This document shows, one piece after another, positions 14,680-22,437 of a DNA stretch of 35,325 bases (within the stretch, counting starts at the first letter, position 1; each line of letters opens with the position of its first letter). Both the position numbers and the translations under genes were made by a program. Under the pieces are notes generated by a model that saw only the letters and a list, made by a program, of their open reading frames with translations, had not been told where the DNA came from and searched no databases. Source of the DNA: JBEHYA01 sp048498415 (GTDB lineage: Bacteria; Pseudomonadota; Alphaproteobacteria; UBA9219; RGZA01); assembly GCA_048498415.1 (NCBI GenBank), contig JBEHYA010000010.1, forward strand, positions 1 to 35,325, in the 5' to 3' direction.

Positions 14680-15852
14680 TTACCACGTCGCCTTCAGGCT
14701 AAATGTCGCCCGGTGGTCGTGTGAGCCGGGCTGCATATCGCTATCGATGCTGAATTTGCCGCTCACATCTTCATCGATATTGAAGCGAAGGCCGGCGCCC
14801 ACCTGCATGGCATGGCGGCTAAGCGTGCTGCCGTGCGTATCGAAGTCCATATTATAATGGTTGAGGCGTGCATCCACGCTTTCCTGATTATCCATCATCT
14901 CATAGCTATAGGTGCCGTAAATTTCCGGCGTGATGCTGGAATTGGGGCCGATTGCATAGGTGCGGGCGATATCCACGCCCAGCATGGGCCGCAGCGAGTG
15001 GGTGACGGTGCTATTAGTGCTTAAATTCATATCCCCGCCGCCTTTTTCATCAAGGCCGTTGATGACCTGGCTGGCGAACGTGAACCCGGCCATGGGGGTG
15101 AGGGTAAAGCCTTTGGCGGTGTAATGCTCCATCGCCTGCATCATCCATGACAGCTGGTAGCCGCGCGACCTGGCTTCCGCCACATCGGTATTGGCCAGCC
15201 CGCGCTCGCTGGCATTGGCCATATACGTGAAGCTGATCATGCCATCCAGCGTGGCGTTGTCTTTTTCATAGCTGGCATAGACGGCGCTGTGGAACGCATC
15301 CACCGCGGTGGCGGTATCATAAAGCGATTCAAAATTGCTGCTGGTGCGGGAATAGCCGCCGGCCATGCCAAGCATCCAGCTATCACTCACCTTCATATCA
15401 AGGCCGCCGGCAAAGCCGTGCAGGTCGTATTCATAGGTATCGCGGCTTTCGGCGGCGTTCACTTTGCCGTGGCGCTCGAACTTGGTCGACCAGAAATCCG
15501 GGCCGCTGCCGCCGCCCATGACATCGCCCAGACCCAGCATTTTGCCGATCTGTTCCATCACTTTGCCGGCGGTATCGTCTTTGCCATCGCGGGGCGGATC
15601 GCCGAAAAACACGCGGGATTGGCCGATATCGGTACTAAAGCTATGCAGCGCGTTCTGCCGGCGGGAAATGCCCTGACGGAACGCCGTGCCCTGTGCTTCG
15701 CCCAGCGTGGCGAGGCTGGCCAGGCTTTTACCTGAGGTGAAATCGGCGGATATATTCTCCGCGTGGGCGCAAAGCGGGGATGCGGCAAAGACAGCACAGA
15801 AAACACTGCAATTTAATATATAAGTAATATTAAAATATTTACCGCGTTTCAT
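14680..15852 (-). CDS. Autotransporter-type outer-membrane beta-barrel protein
   Basis: 390 residues. Residues 1-31 form a signal peptide (hydrophobic CSVFCAVFAASPLCAHA). About 100 residues of linker follow, and from about residue 135 a series of alternating amphipathic strands of the autotransporter beta-domain type: DLHGFAGGLDMKVSDSWMLG, GGYSRTSSN, HSAVYASYEKDN, GFTLTPMAGFTF, SLRPMLGVDIAR. It ends in FSLKATW, where the final aromatic residue fits the outer-membrane assembly signal. A normal passenger domain is missing, so it is either a small barrel adhesin/porin-like protein or the barrel of a shortened autotransporter. ATG 15852 has AAGGA five bases upstream. It appears monocistronic, and its 3' end is capped by repeat copy A. 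Confidence 0.85.
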   Translation of the reverse strand: MKRGKYFNITYILNCSVFCAVFAASPLCAHAENISADFTSGKSLASLATLGEAQGTAFRQGISRRQNALHSFSTDIGQSRVFFGDPPRDGKDDTAGKVMEQIGKMLGLGDVMGGGSGPDFWSTKFERHGKVNAAESRDTYEYDLHGFAGGLDMKVSDSWMLGMAGGYSRTSSNFESLYDTATAVDAFHSAVYASYEKDNATLDGMISFTYMANASERGLANTDVAEARSRGYQLSWMMQAMEHYTAKGFTLTPMAGFTFASQVINGLDEKGGGDMNLSTNSTVTHSLRPMLGVDIARTYAIGPNSSITPEIYGTYSYEMMDNQESVDARLNHYNMDFDTHGSTLSRHAMQVGAGLRFNIDEDVSGKFSIDSDMQPGSHDHRATFSLKATW

Positions 15853-16111
15853 AACATTCCTTAGTGCGGTGCATCATAAAACACCGTGAAATGCTGAGCC
15901 TTCGGTAAAATTATAGAAGTGTTAGTTTGCGTTAATCTTAAGATTGGATCGCATTTTATGGATTTTGTGCAACGTGAACATGCGATGCACCAATGCAGAT
16001 ATTACAGCATGTTACATGTTTGTGCCGTACGCTTTGTGTGAAAACACACAACCGCTTGGGCAAGAAAAGATGTGAATGGATAAAGTGCGGTGCAGTTTGC
16101 GCATTGCAACT
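15853..16111. other. AT-rich gene-free region upstream of the autotransporter gene
   Basis: No gene. It holds a perfect 12-base palindrome AATCTTAAGATT (15934-15945), about 80 bases before the autotransporter start and so a possible operator. It also has a hairpin TTGTGTG-AAAA-CACACAA (16034-16051). The minus-strand promoter of the barrel gene must lie here, but I cannot fix its boxes. Confidence 0.45.
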
Positions 16112-16206
16112 AGTCCGCCTTCGCTAAAGCTACGGCGGACAGCCTACAGGTTTTTTTGGCTGTCAGGCCACGCTGGCCTGCCAGCCGAAGCTTTAGCGAA
16201 GGCTGG
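16112..16206. repeat. tRNA-abutting structured repeat, copy 1
   Basis: About 95 bases sharing order and most bases with 16316-16410. It contains TTCGCTAAAGCT near the left and its reverse complement AGCTTTAGCGAA near the right, plus nested pairs: GACAGCC/GGCTGTC, CAGGCCA/TGGCCTG, CCGCC/GGCGG and CCAGCC/GGCTGG. The right end supplies the CCA of tRNA-Gly (minus strand). Confidence 0.8.
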
Positions 16207-16277
16207 AACGGGTGAAGGGAATCGAACCCTCGTAACTAGCTTGGAAGGCTAGCGCTCTACCATTGAGCTACACCCGC
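16204..16277 (-). tRNA. tRNA-Gly (anticodon TCC)
   Basis: Minus strand, 74 bases including an encoded CCA. The acceptor begins GCGGGTG and ends CACCCGT with T discriminator. D-arm is TAGCTCAATGGTAGAGC. The anticodon arm CTAGC-CTTCCAA-GCTAG carries TCC, and the T-arm is GAGGGTTCGATTCCCTT. The first acceptor pair is G-T. CCA overlaps the end of the repeat. Confidence 0.93.
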
Positions 16278-16315
16278 ACTGTTATGCAAATTATCAGATT
16301 TTGGATGGGGGTACC

Positions 16316-16410
16316 AGTCCGCCTACGCCAAGGCTTCGGCGGACAGCCTACCTATTTGTTTTAGCTGTCAGGCCAAACTGGCCTGCCAGCCGAAGCTTTA
16401 GCGTAGGCTG
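16316..16410. repeat. tRNA-abutting structured repeat, copy 2
   Basis: Second copy of the element at 16112, with the same nested inverted repeats. Several substitutions are compensatory: CGCCAAGGCTTCGG against CGCTAAAGCTACGG, and GCGTAGG against GCGAAGG. This suggests selection on RNA or DNA structure. Its right end supplies the CCA of tRNA-Tyr. Confidence 0.8.
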
Positions 16411-16494
16411 GTGGATGGGGAAGGATTCGAACCTTCGTAGACGTAAGTCGGCTGATTTACAGTCAGCTGCCATTGACCGCTCGGCCACCCATCC
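16409..16494 (-). tRNA. tRNA-Tyr (anticodon GTA)
   Basis: Minus strand, 86 bases including CCA. The acceptor GGATGGG pairs with CCCATCC, discriminator A. The anticodon arm GCTGA-CTGTAAA-TCAGC carries GTA. A long variable arm (about CGACTTACGTC), as expected for a class II tRNA, is followed by the T-arm GAAGGTTCGAATCCTTC. Confidence 0.94.
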
Positions 16495-16590
16495 GGCCAG
16501 AACGCACCCTGATAAAGACCGGATACGGGGGCGTCAACCCTTTTCGCGTAAAAAGCTGTTTTTTTCAAGATTTTAGGTTACTTTCCTGTC

Positions 16591-17418
16591 ATGCAACGGC
16601 CACACAAACCGCCCCACAAACAACACGGCAAAAAGCCGAATTTCAGCAAGCCGCGCCATGATGCGCCGGCTCCGCGTACCGGCAATGGCAATGTGCTGCT
16701 GTTTGGCGTGCATGCAGTCAGCGCCGCATGGCTGAACCCTGATCGTACCTGCCGCAAATTATGGGTGACGGAAGGCGGCAAACGCCAGCTGGAAGGCGTG
16801 CTGGCCAAAGCCGCTAAGCAAAAACTGAACCGCCCGCAGGCAGAACTGGTTGAAGGGCGCATCATCGATAAACTGGTCGGCCCGCAGGCCGTGCATCAGG
16901 GCATCGCGCTGGAAGCGGAGCCTTTGCCGGAAAAATCGCTGGAAGACATCATGGAAAGCGGCGCCGCGCTGCTGGTGATGCTGGATCAGGTAACCGATCC
17001 GCATAATGTGGGGGCCATTCTCCGTACCGCTTCGGCCTTTGGCGCGGGCGCCGTGCTGATGACGGATCGCCATGCGGCAGCGAGCACCGGCACGCTCGCC
17101 AAGATTGCATCGGGCGCATTAGATGTGACGCCGCTGGTGCGCGTCTCCAATCTCGCGCAGGCGATCGAAAAGCTGCAGAAAGAGGATTACTGGTGCATTG
17201 GTTTGGATGAAAGCGGCCCGCATGCGCTGCACGAAATCAAAATGCCGGCAAAAGTGGTGCTGGTACTGGGTGCGGAAGGCGAGGGGCTGCGCCGTTTAAC
17301 CCGCGAAAGCTGCGATGAAATCGCCAAACTGCCCACCCAGCCGCCGATTGGTAGCCTGAATGTCTCGAACGCTGCTGCGGTAGCGATATACGAAGCCTGC
17401 CGGCAAATAAATAAATAA
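16591..17418 (+). CDS. rlmB: 23S rRNA 2'-O-ribose methyltransferase RlmB (TrmH/SpoU family)
   Basis: 275 residues. A basic, proline-rich N-terminal tail (1-32) is followed by the substrate-binding domain (FGVHAVSAAWLNP) and the SPOUT knot domain. Motif 1 is LDQVTDPHNVGAILRTA (131-147), motif 2 VLVLGAEGEGLRRLTRE (223-239) and motif 3 IGSLNVSNAAAVAIYE (253-268). RlmB methylates the ribose of G2251 in the peptidyl-transferase P loop of 23S rRNA in E. coli; the relatives TrmH and RlmH-like proteins differ in motif context. It is divergent from the tRNA-Tyr gene and convergent with algH. The ribosome site before ATG 16591 is weak. Confidence 0.88.
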   Translation: MQRPHKPPHKQHGKKPNFSKPRHDAPAPRTGNGNVLLFGVHAVSAAWLNPDRTCRKLWVTEGGKRQLEGVLAKAAKQKLNRPQAELVEGRIIDKLVGPQAVHQGIALEAEPLPEKSLEDIMESGAALLVMLDQVTDPHNVGAILRTASAFGAGAVLMTDRHAAASTGTLAKIASGALDVTPLVRVSNLAQAIEKLQKEDYWCIGLDESGPHALHEIKMPAKVVLVLGAEGEGLRRLTRESCDEIAKLPTQPPIGSLNVSNAAAVAIYEACRQINK

Positions 17419-17422
17419 GTAT

Positions 17423-17442
17423 GCCCCGTTGAAAAACGGGGC
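17423..17442. terminator. Hairpin after rlmB
   Basis: GCCCCGTT-GAAA-AACGGGGC, an 8-base-pair stem with a tetraloop, starts 4 bases after the rlmB stop. There is no T-run. A second hairpin, GTACCGGC-TTTC-GCCGGTAC (17476-17495), follows before the convergent algH stop at 17506. Together they likely separate the two convergent transcripts. Confidence 0.55.
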
Positions 17443-17505
17443 CCATCGATCAGCAGTCAAAATGTGGGAATATGGGTACCGGCTTTCGCCGGTACGTACA
17501 TAGGG

Positions 17506-18090
17506 TTAGGCGTGGCCCGTTTCCGTGGAAAGCAGGCCGGGGCTGAAGCCAAGGCTGGTAATCGCGCGTTCCCATTTGTGATCGAGGTTGGGATCGAACA
17601 ATAAACTGGTATCGTGCGGGGCGGTGAGCCAGCCGCCGATCTGGATTTCCTGTTCCAGCTGGCCAGGGCCCCAGCCGGAATAGCCTAAGAACAGCATCAT
17701 GCGCTGCGGGCCTTTGCCGCGCGCAATCGCGTGCAGAATATCCATGGTCGCGGTGATCGCGATATTATCCTGAATGCGCATGGAGGTGTCCTGAATAAAA
17801 TCATCGCCATGCAGAATGAAGCCGCGGCTCGATTCTACCGGGCCGCCATAGAGCACCGGAATATCCGGCGTGCTGGCATCGGTAGGGATGGCCAGCTGCT
17901 CGAACAATGATTTGCTATCAATCGCGCCATAACCGCGGTTGACCACCAGCCCCATGGCGCCGGTTTCGTTATGGCTGCAGATATAAATAAGCGCGTGCAT
18001 GAAACGCGGGTCGCTCATGGTGGGCATGGCGATCAGAAACTGGCCGGTCAGATTGGCGGGGAGTGTTTCAGGCTTCAAACGATGACTCAA
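17506..18090 (-). CDS. YqgE/AlgH family protein (UPF0301)
   Basis: 194 residues. Family landmarks are LTGQFLIAMPTMSDPRF near the start, YICSHNETGAMGLVVNRGYG, VLYGGPVESSRGFILH, the LFLGYSGWGPGQLEQEI motif and the closing DHKWERAITSLGFSPGLLS. These are small cytoplasmic proteins of unclear role; AlgH was linked to alginate regulation in Pseudomonas. The start is TTG 18090, since no ATG precedes the conserved LTGQFLIAMP. A second TTG four codons later is possible. No strong ribosome site is seen. It is divergent from the DsbD-like gene 83 bases away. Confidence 0.9.
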   Translation of the reverse strand: MSHRLKPETLPANLTGQFLIAMPTMSDPRFMHALIYICSHNETGAMGLVVNRGYGAIDSKSLFEQLAIPTDASTPDIPVLYGGPVESSRGFILHGDDFIQDTSMRIQDNIAITATMDILHAIARGKGPQRMMLFLGYSGWGPGQLEQEIQIGGWLTAPHDTSLLFDPNLDHKWERAITSLGFSPGLLSTETGHA

Positions 18091-18173
18091 TTAAAGTGGA
18101 TGCGGTAATGCTAGAGAAGCGGCTTTGATCTCTCAACATAATTCCGGCATACTCTATTTATAACTTATGTGTT

Positions 18174-20156
18174 ATGGGGCATTTCATGCGTCGTTTTTTA
18201 TGTCTGGCCGCTGCGCTATTCTTTTGGGCCGCGTTTTGCGCTGCTCCCGCCCATGCGCTGGTAAGCCCGTGGCAGGAAAAGCCGCAGGGCAGCGCGCGCC
18301 TGATTGCTGCCGATAATATTATCCCCGGCCATCTCACTGCCGGCCTTGAACTGAAACTGGCCGATGGCTGGCATGCCTATTGGCGTTCCCCCGGCGATGC
18401 CGGCCTGCCGCCGCAGCTGAAGTGGGATGCCTCTAAAAACCTGGCCAATGCCACCTTCCGCTATCCATTCCCCAAATATGAATCGCTGGGCGGTATTAAC
18501 ACCTATAGCTATAGCGGCGATGTGGTGCTGCCTTTAATCATCGACAAAACGGATGCCGCGCAGCCGGTCACGCTGTCCGCCAAGGCTAATATCCTTATCT
18601 GCGCGGATATCTGCGTGCCCGTCGATTACCAGCTGGATCTGGATATTCCAAACGGCCCGATTGCCGCCGATGAAGCGGCGGATTTGCTGAAAGCGGCTTA
18701 TGCGCGCGTGCCCATCGCAAGCGATCTGGGCGTTCCTTTCGTGCTGAATGGCGCGCATATCATCGATGATAACGGCAAGAAGGCCATCCGTCTGGATGTA
18801 GCGAGCGTGCAGCCGCTGGGCGAAGTGGAAGTGATCGCCGAAGTGGGGGATGGCTCCACGCTGCCCTTCACCGCTTTCCGTGCTGAAAACGGCGGCGTGA
18901 TCGCGCAGCTGGATGCCAACGCGCCGCTGGCGGATGTAGCGGGCAAACAGCTTGTTTTTACGCTGGCTGATCATACCACCAATAAAGCTGTTGAAGCGCC
19001 GTTGAAGCTTGAAGGTGGCGCTGTATCCACCATTATGCCGCCGCCGGAAGCCGCGCCGGTCACGAATGTTGAAACCATTCCCGTGCCGCCGGAAAATATG
19101 CCGCATCACCTCAGCTTCATGATTTTGCTGGCGCTGCTGGGCGGGCTTATCCTCAACCTCATGCCCTGCGTGCTGCCGGTGCTGGCGCTGAAAGCGCTTT
19201 CTTTCATCCAGCACGGCGGCGGCACCAAGACGGGCGTGCGGCTTAGCTTTCTGGCGACTTCCGCCGGTATTCTTGCGTCTTTCCTTGTGATGGCATTCAT
19301 TCTGATCGGCATTAAAAATGCCGGCATGAGCGTTGGCTGGGGGCTGCAATTCCAGCACCCGGTGTTCCTGATCGGCCTGATCGCCGTGCTGCTGCTGTTT
19401 GCCGCCAACATGTGGGGCTTTTTTGAAATCAACCTGCCGCGCTTCATGGCCGATAAACTAAGCTGGACGCATGGCCATGGCAGTCTGGTCAAAGATTTCT
19501 TTGCGGGCGCCTTTGCCACGTTATTGGCCACACCCTGCAGCGCGCCGTTTCTTGGCACCGCCGTGGGTTTTGCGCTGGCGGGCGGGGCCACCGAAATTCT
19601 TGCCATCTTCCTCGCACTCGGCGTTGGTCTGGCCGGGCCTTATCTTCTCATCGCGATTTTCCCCACCGTGGCCACATGGCTGCCACGTCCGGGTAACTGG
19701 ATGAATGTGCTGCGCAAGGTATTGTCGGTCGCGCTGCTCGCCACTGCCGCGTGGCTCGTGTGGGTGATGGTCATGCAGCTCAAGGAAGAGCCGAGCGTGA
19801 AAGATGCCGAATGGCAGGATTTTGACCGTTCCGGCATCGCCGCGCTGGTGCAGCAGAATAAGACCGTATTCGTGGACGTAACCGCCGCATGGTGCCTTAC
19901 CTGCAAGGCCAACAAGAAATTTGTCTTGGAAAAAGAAGACGTTCGCGAAGCTTTAAGCGCCGACGGTATCGTGCGTATGCGTGCCGACTGGACGAAGCCC
20001 AACGAAGCCATCTCGCAGTATTTGAAAGATTACGGGCGTTTCGGTATACCTTTTAACATCATTTATGGCCCGGCCATGCCGCAGGGCTATGTGCTGCCGG
20101 AACTGCTCACCAAAGACGCGGTTCTGGACGGCCTGCATAAGGCAAGCGGCAAATAA
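18174..20156 (+). CDS. DsbD-like thiol:disulfide reductase (DsbD/ScsB type)
   Basis: 660 residues. A signal peptide of about 28 residues ending APAHA is followed by a periplasmic domain with a cysteine pair in ICADICVP (C143, C147). A membrane domain of about eight segments carries the DsbD cysteines in NLMPCVLPV (C332) and TPCSAP (C455). A C-terminal thioredoxin domain has CLTCK (C574, C577). Electrons from cytoplasmic thioredoxin pass through the membrane cysteines to the periplasmic ends; targets may include cytochrome c maturation or oxidative-stress partners. The N domain resembles the ScsB/DipZ-type more than E. coli DsbD. ATG 18174 and ATG 18186 are both possible; the second gives a more typical signal peptide (MRRFLCLAAALFF). 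A peroxiredoxin gene follows 12 bases downstream, so reductive partners are linked. Confidence 0.88.
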   Translation: MGHFMRRFLCLAAALFFWAAFCAAPAHALVSPWQEKPQGSARLIAADNIIPGHLTAGLELKLADGWHAYWRSPGDAGLPPQLKWDASKNLANATFRYPFPKYESLGGINTYSYSGDVVLPLIIDKTDAAQPVTLSAKANILICADICVPVDYQLDLDIPNGPIAADEAADLLKAAYARVPIASDLGVPFVLNGAHIIDDNGKKAIRLDVASVQPLGEVEVIAEVGDGSTLPFTAFRAENGGVIAQLDANAPLADVAGKQLVFTLADHTTNKAVEAPLKLEGGAVSTIMPPPEAAPVTNVETIPVPPENMPHHLSFMILLALLGGLILNLMPCVLPVLALKALSFIQHGGGTKTGVRLSFLATSAGILASFLVMAFILIGIKNAGMSVGWGLQFQHPVFLIGLIAVLLLFAANMWGFFEINLPRFMADKLSWTHGHGSLVKDFFAGAFATLLATPCSAPFLGTAVGFALAGGATEILAIFLALGVGLAGPYLLIAIFPTVATWLPRPGNWMNVLRKVLSVALLATAAWLVWVMVMQLKEEPSVKDAEWQDFDRSGIAALVQQNKTVFVDVTAAWCLTCKANKKFVLEKEDVREALSADGIVRMRADWTKPNEAISQYLKDYGRFGIPFNIIYGPAMPQGYVLPELLTKDAVLDGLHKASGK

Positions 20157-20168
20157 CAGGAGAACGAC

Positions 20169-20669
20169 ATGACCATCAAATCCGGCGACAAGTTTCCTTC
20201 CGTCATCCTCAAGCGCCTTGGCGCGGGCGGCATGGAAGATGTGAATACCGACGATGTGATGCGCGGGAAAAAAGTTGTCATGTTCTCCGTGCCCGGCGCC
20301 TTCACGCCGACATGTTCCGCCAAGCATCTGCCGGGTTTTGTGAACAGCCTTAACGCGTTCAAGGCCAAGGGCTATGAAGTGGCCTGCATGGCGGTGAACG
20401 ATCCGTTTGTGATGAACGCGTGGAGCAAGGCGAACAATGCCGATGGCATTACGTTACTTCCCGATGGCAACGGCACGCTCGCCCGCGCTTTGGGCCTTGA
20501 AATGGATGGCAGCGGCTATGGTTTGGGCCAGCGCAGCCAGCGCTTTGCCATGGTGATTGATAACGGCATCGTGAAAAACGTAAGCGTTGAAAAACCCGGC
20601 CAGTTCGAAGTCTCCAGCGCCGAAGCGATGCTGAAGGTTATCAGCGCACCGAGCAGCGCAGCGGCTTAA
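20169..20669 (+). CDS. Peroxiredoxin, Prx5 type
   Basis: 166 residues. The peroxidatic motif is VPGAFTPTCS (C49), followed by KHLPGFV, ACMAVNDPFVMNAW and GLGQRSQRFAMVIDNG, all typical of the Prx5/AhpC-TSA-like group that reduces peroxides with thiols or glutathione. A second cysteine (C74) lies in the strand of ACMAVND. There is no fused glutaredoxin. The ATG has AGGAG seven bases upstream, and the gene is 12 bases after the DsbD-like gene, so both are probably one transcript. No signal peptide, so it acts in the cytoplasm. Confidence 0.92.
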   Translation: MTIKSGDKFPSVILKRLGAGGMEDVNTDDVMRGKKVVMFSVPGAFTPTCSAKHLPGFVNSLNAFKAKGYEVACMAVNDPFVMNAWSKANNADGITLLPDGNGTLARALGLEMDGSGYGLGQRSQRFAMVIDNGIVKNVSVEKPGQFEVSSAEAMLKVISAPSSAAA

Positions 20670-20681
20670 AGCGTCAAAAAA

Positions 20682-20984
20682 TTATATAGTCGGGCAACCG
20701 TTTAATGCGGTTGCGAGCGCCTGCACGCCGGGCGAACGCGGCGTCACGTATTTATCTTCTGCCTGCACAATCGTTGCCACCGCTTGCGCGAGCGCGGCCT
20801 TGTTCTGGCAAATCTCGGCTTGTGACGCGATGAACTGATCGCGGGGAACGATGTAATTCGCCCAATGATTGAGAAAGGCCAAGCCAGGGCCGACAGCGAC
20901 AGCGGGAATGACAATCGCGAGCGCTAAAATCTTCTGACGGGTTGGAATGGGATCGATAACATCATTTGCAGCGAACAAAGCCAT
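20682..20984 (-). CDS. Small single-span membrane protein, hypothetical
   Basis: 100 residues from ATG 20984, with GGAG six bases upstream. The frame is open to 21059, but the earlier starts lack ribosome sites. After a short N-terminal stretch (MALFAANDVIDPIPTRQK) there is one hydrophobic segment (ILALAIVIPAVAVGPGLAFL), then a soluble tail of about 60 residues with two cysteines (EICQNK and NGCPTI at the end). The tail probably faces the periplasm. I do not recognise it. It is convergent with the peroxiredoxin gene, only 12 bases apart. Confidence 0.65.
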   Translation of the reverse strand: MALFAANDVIDPIPTRQKILALAIVIPAVAVGPGLAFLNHWANYIVPRDQFIASQAEICQNKAALAQAVATIVQAEDKYVTPRSPGVQALATALNGCPTI

Positions 20985-21055
20985 GTCATGCTCCATGCTG
21001 AATATGGGAGAAACGTTATAACTGTTTCGATGATATAACAATAAATTGTCGGCTG

Positions 21056-21484
21056 TCAAAGCGTCAAAATCGCGTCACGGGCGAGTTGGTCGACCCGTTC
21101 ATTTTCCACATGGCCATCATGGCCGCGCACCCAATGGTATTTCACCTGGTGTTTGGCATTGGCCGCATCAAGGCGTTGCCATAAGTCAACGTTCTTAAGC
21201 CCACCTTTTTTGGTCCAGCCTTTGGCTTTCCAGCCGGGCACCCATTCGGTGATGCCGTTTTTTACATATTGGCTATCGGTATACAAATCCACTTCGCAGG
21301 CACGCGTAAGGCTTTCCAGCGCCATGATGGCCGCCATCAGTTCCATGCGGTTGTTGGTGGTCTCCGCTTCCGCGCCGCTCAGTTCTTTTTCGTTGCCGTC
21401 ATAACGCAGCAATGCGCCCCAGCCGCCGGGGCCGGGGTTCCCGCTGCACGCGCCATCGGTAAAAATTTCAACCCGCTTACTCAT
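21056..21484 (-). CDS. rnhA: Ribonuclease HI
   Basis: 142 residues, full length. Catalytic residues are D10 (FTDGACSGNPGPGGWG), E48 (NNRMELMA), D70 (YTDSQYV) and D132 (NERVDQLAR), with the flexible-loop histidine in WVRGHDGH. The enzyme cuts RNA in RNA-DNA hybrids. Its ATG overlaps the end of thrB by four bases, the common thrB-rnhA order of Alphaproteobacteria. Confidence 0.97.
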   Translation of the reverse strand: MSKRVEIFTDGACSGNPGPGGWGALLRYDGNEKELSGAEAETTNNRMELMAAIMALESLTRACEVDLYTDSQYVKNGITEWVPGWKAKGWTKKGGLKNVDLWQRLDAANAKHQVKYHWVRGHDGHVENERVDQLARDAILTL

Positions 21485-22434
21485 AAAACAAAGCCATTAT
21501 CGCGGAAAAACATCAGTTTATTGCGGTATTCCATCGGGTCATGCGGCGTAACCATCGCGCCCGGCGGATGATTAAGCTTATCATAGGTGCGGGTGAGCAG
21601 ATAACGCAAGCTGGCGGCGCGCAGTAACGTGGGCATCGCCGCATGTTCCGTATCGTCTAATGCTCGCACCAGATAATACCCTTCCAAAATCGAGCGCGCA
21701 CGCAGCGGCGCGAAGGTTTTCTGGTTTTCAAAGCACCAGGCGTTGATGGTGATCGCAACGTCATATGCAAAAAAATCCTGACACGCGAAATAGAAATCGA
21801 TGATGCCACTCAGCACATTATCTTTGAAAAAAACATTATCCATAAACGCATCGGCGTGAATGGGCCCATAGGGCAGCGTGCCGGCTTTGGGGAAATGGCG
21901 TTGCTGGTAGGCCAGTTCATCGGCAATCAATGCGGCCAGCCCCGGCGCAATCTCATCCGCGCGCGGCGCCACGGCTTCCGCCAGTTTCGCCCAGCCGCTG
22001 AACGACAGCGGATTAGGCCGATCCATGCGGAAATCCGCGCATTTCTCGTGGAATTCGCCCAGCAACCCGCCCAGCTGCCGGCAGTGGCGGAGTGTCACTT
22101 CTTCCACCATATGGCCTTCTAAAAACGTGGTTATGGCGGCCGAATGACCCCGCAGCTGCTGAATGATCACGCCGTGCCTATCAGCCACCGGCGCGGGGCA
22201 GGGCAGGCCTTTCGCCGCGCCATGCTGCATCAGGCCCATGAAGAACGGCACGTCTTCAGCCTTCACGCGCTTTTCAAATAGCGTGAGAATGTATTTGCCG
22301 CGTGTCGTGCGCAGCAGATAGTTGGTGTTCTCCACGCCCTGCAGAATGCCATCGGCCTGTTCCAGCGCGCCGATATCATAGCGGGTGATGAAAGCCTGCA
22401 ATTCGTCAAATGGCACGGGCGTGTAGACGGCCAT
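21481..22434 (-). CDS. thrB: Homoserine kinase, ThrB type II (APH-fold)
   Basis: 317 residues. The N-terminal GILQGVENTNYLLRT glycine loop, EGHMVEEV, the catalytic HADAFMDN (193-200) and metal-binding IIDFYFA (D213) match the alphaproteobacterial APH-like homoserine kinases, which form O-phosphohomoserine for threonine. The typical HADLFPDN is HADAFMDN here, a mild change that keeps the catalytic Asp and Asn. It lies between the PBP gene (3 bases upstream) and rnhA (4-base overlap), so the three are probably co-transcribed. Confidence 0.93.
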   Translation of the reverse strand: MAVYTPVPFDELQAFITRYDIGALEQADGILQGVENTNYLLRTTRGKYILTLFEKRVKAEDVPFFMGLMQHGAAKGLPCPAPVADRHGVIIQQLRGHSAAITTFLEGHMVEEVTLRHCRQLGGLLGEFHEKCADFRMDRPNPLSFSGWAKLAEAVAPRADEIAPGLAALIADELAYQQRHFPKAGTLPYGPIHADAFMDNVFFKDNVLSGIIDFYFACQDFFAYDVAITINAWCFENQKTFAPLRARSILEGYYLVRALDDTEHAAMPTLLRAASLRYLLTRTYDKLNHPPGAMVTPHDPMEYRNKLMFFRDNGFVL

Positions 22435-22437
22435 CGC

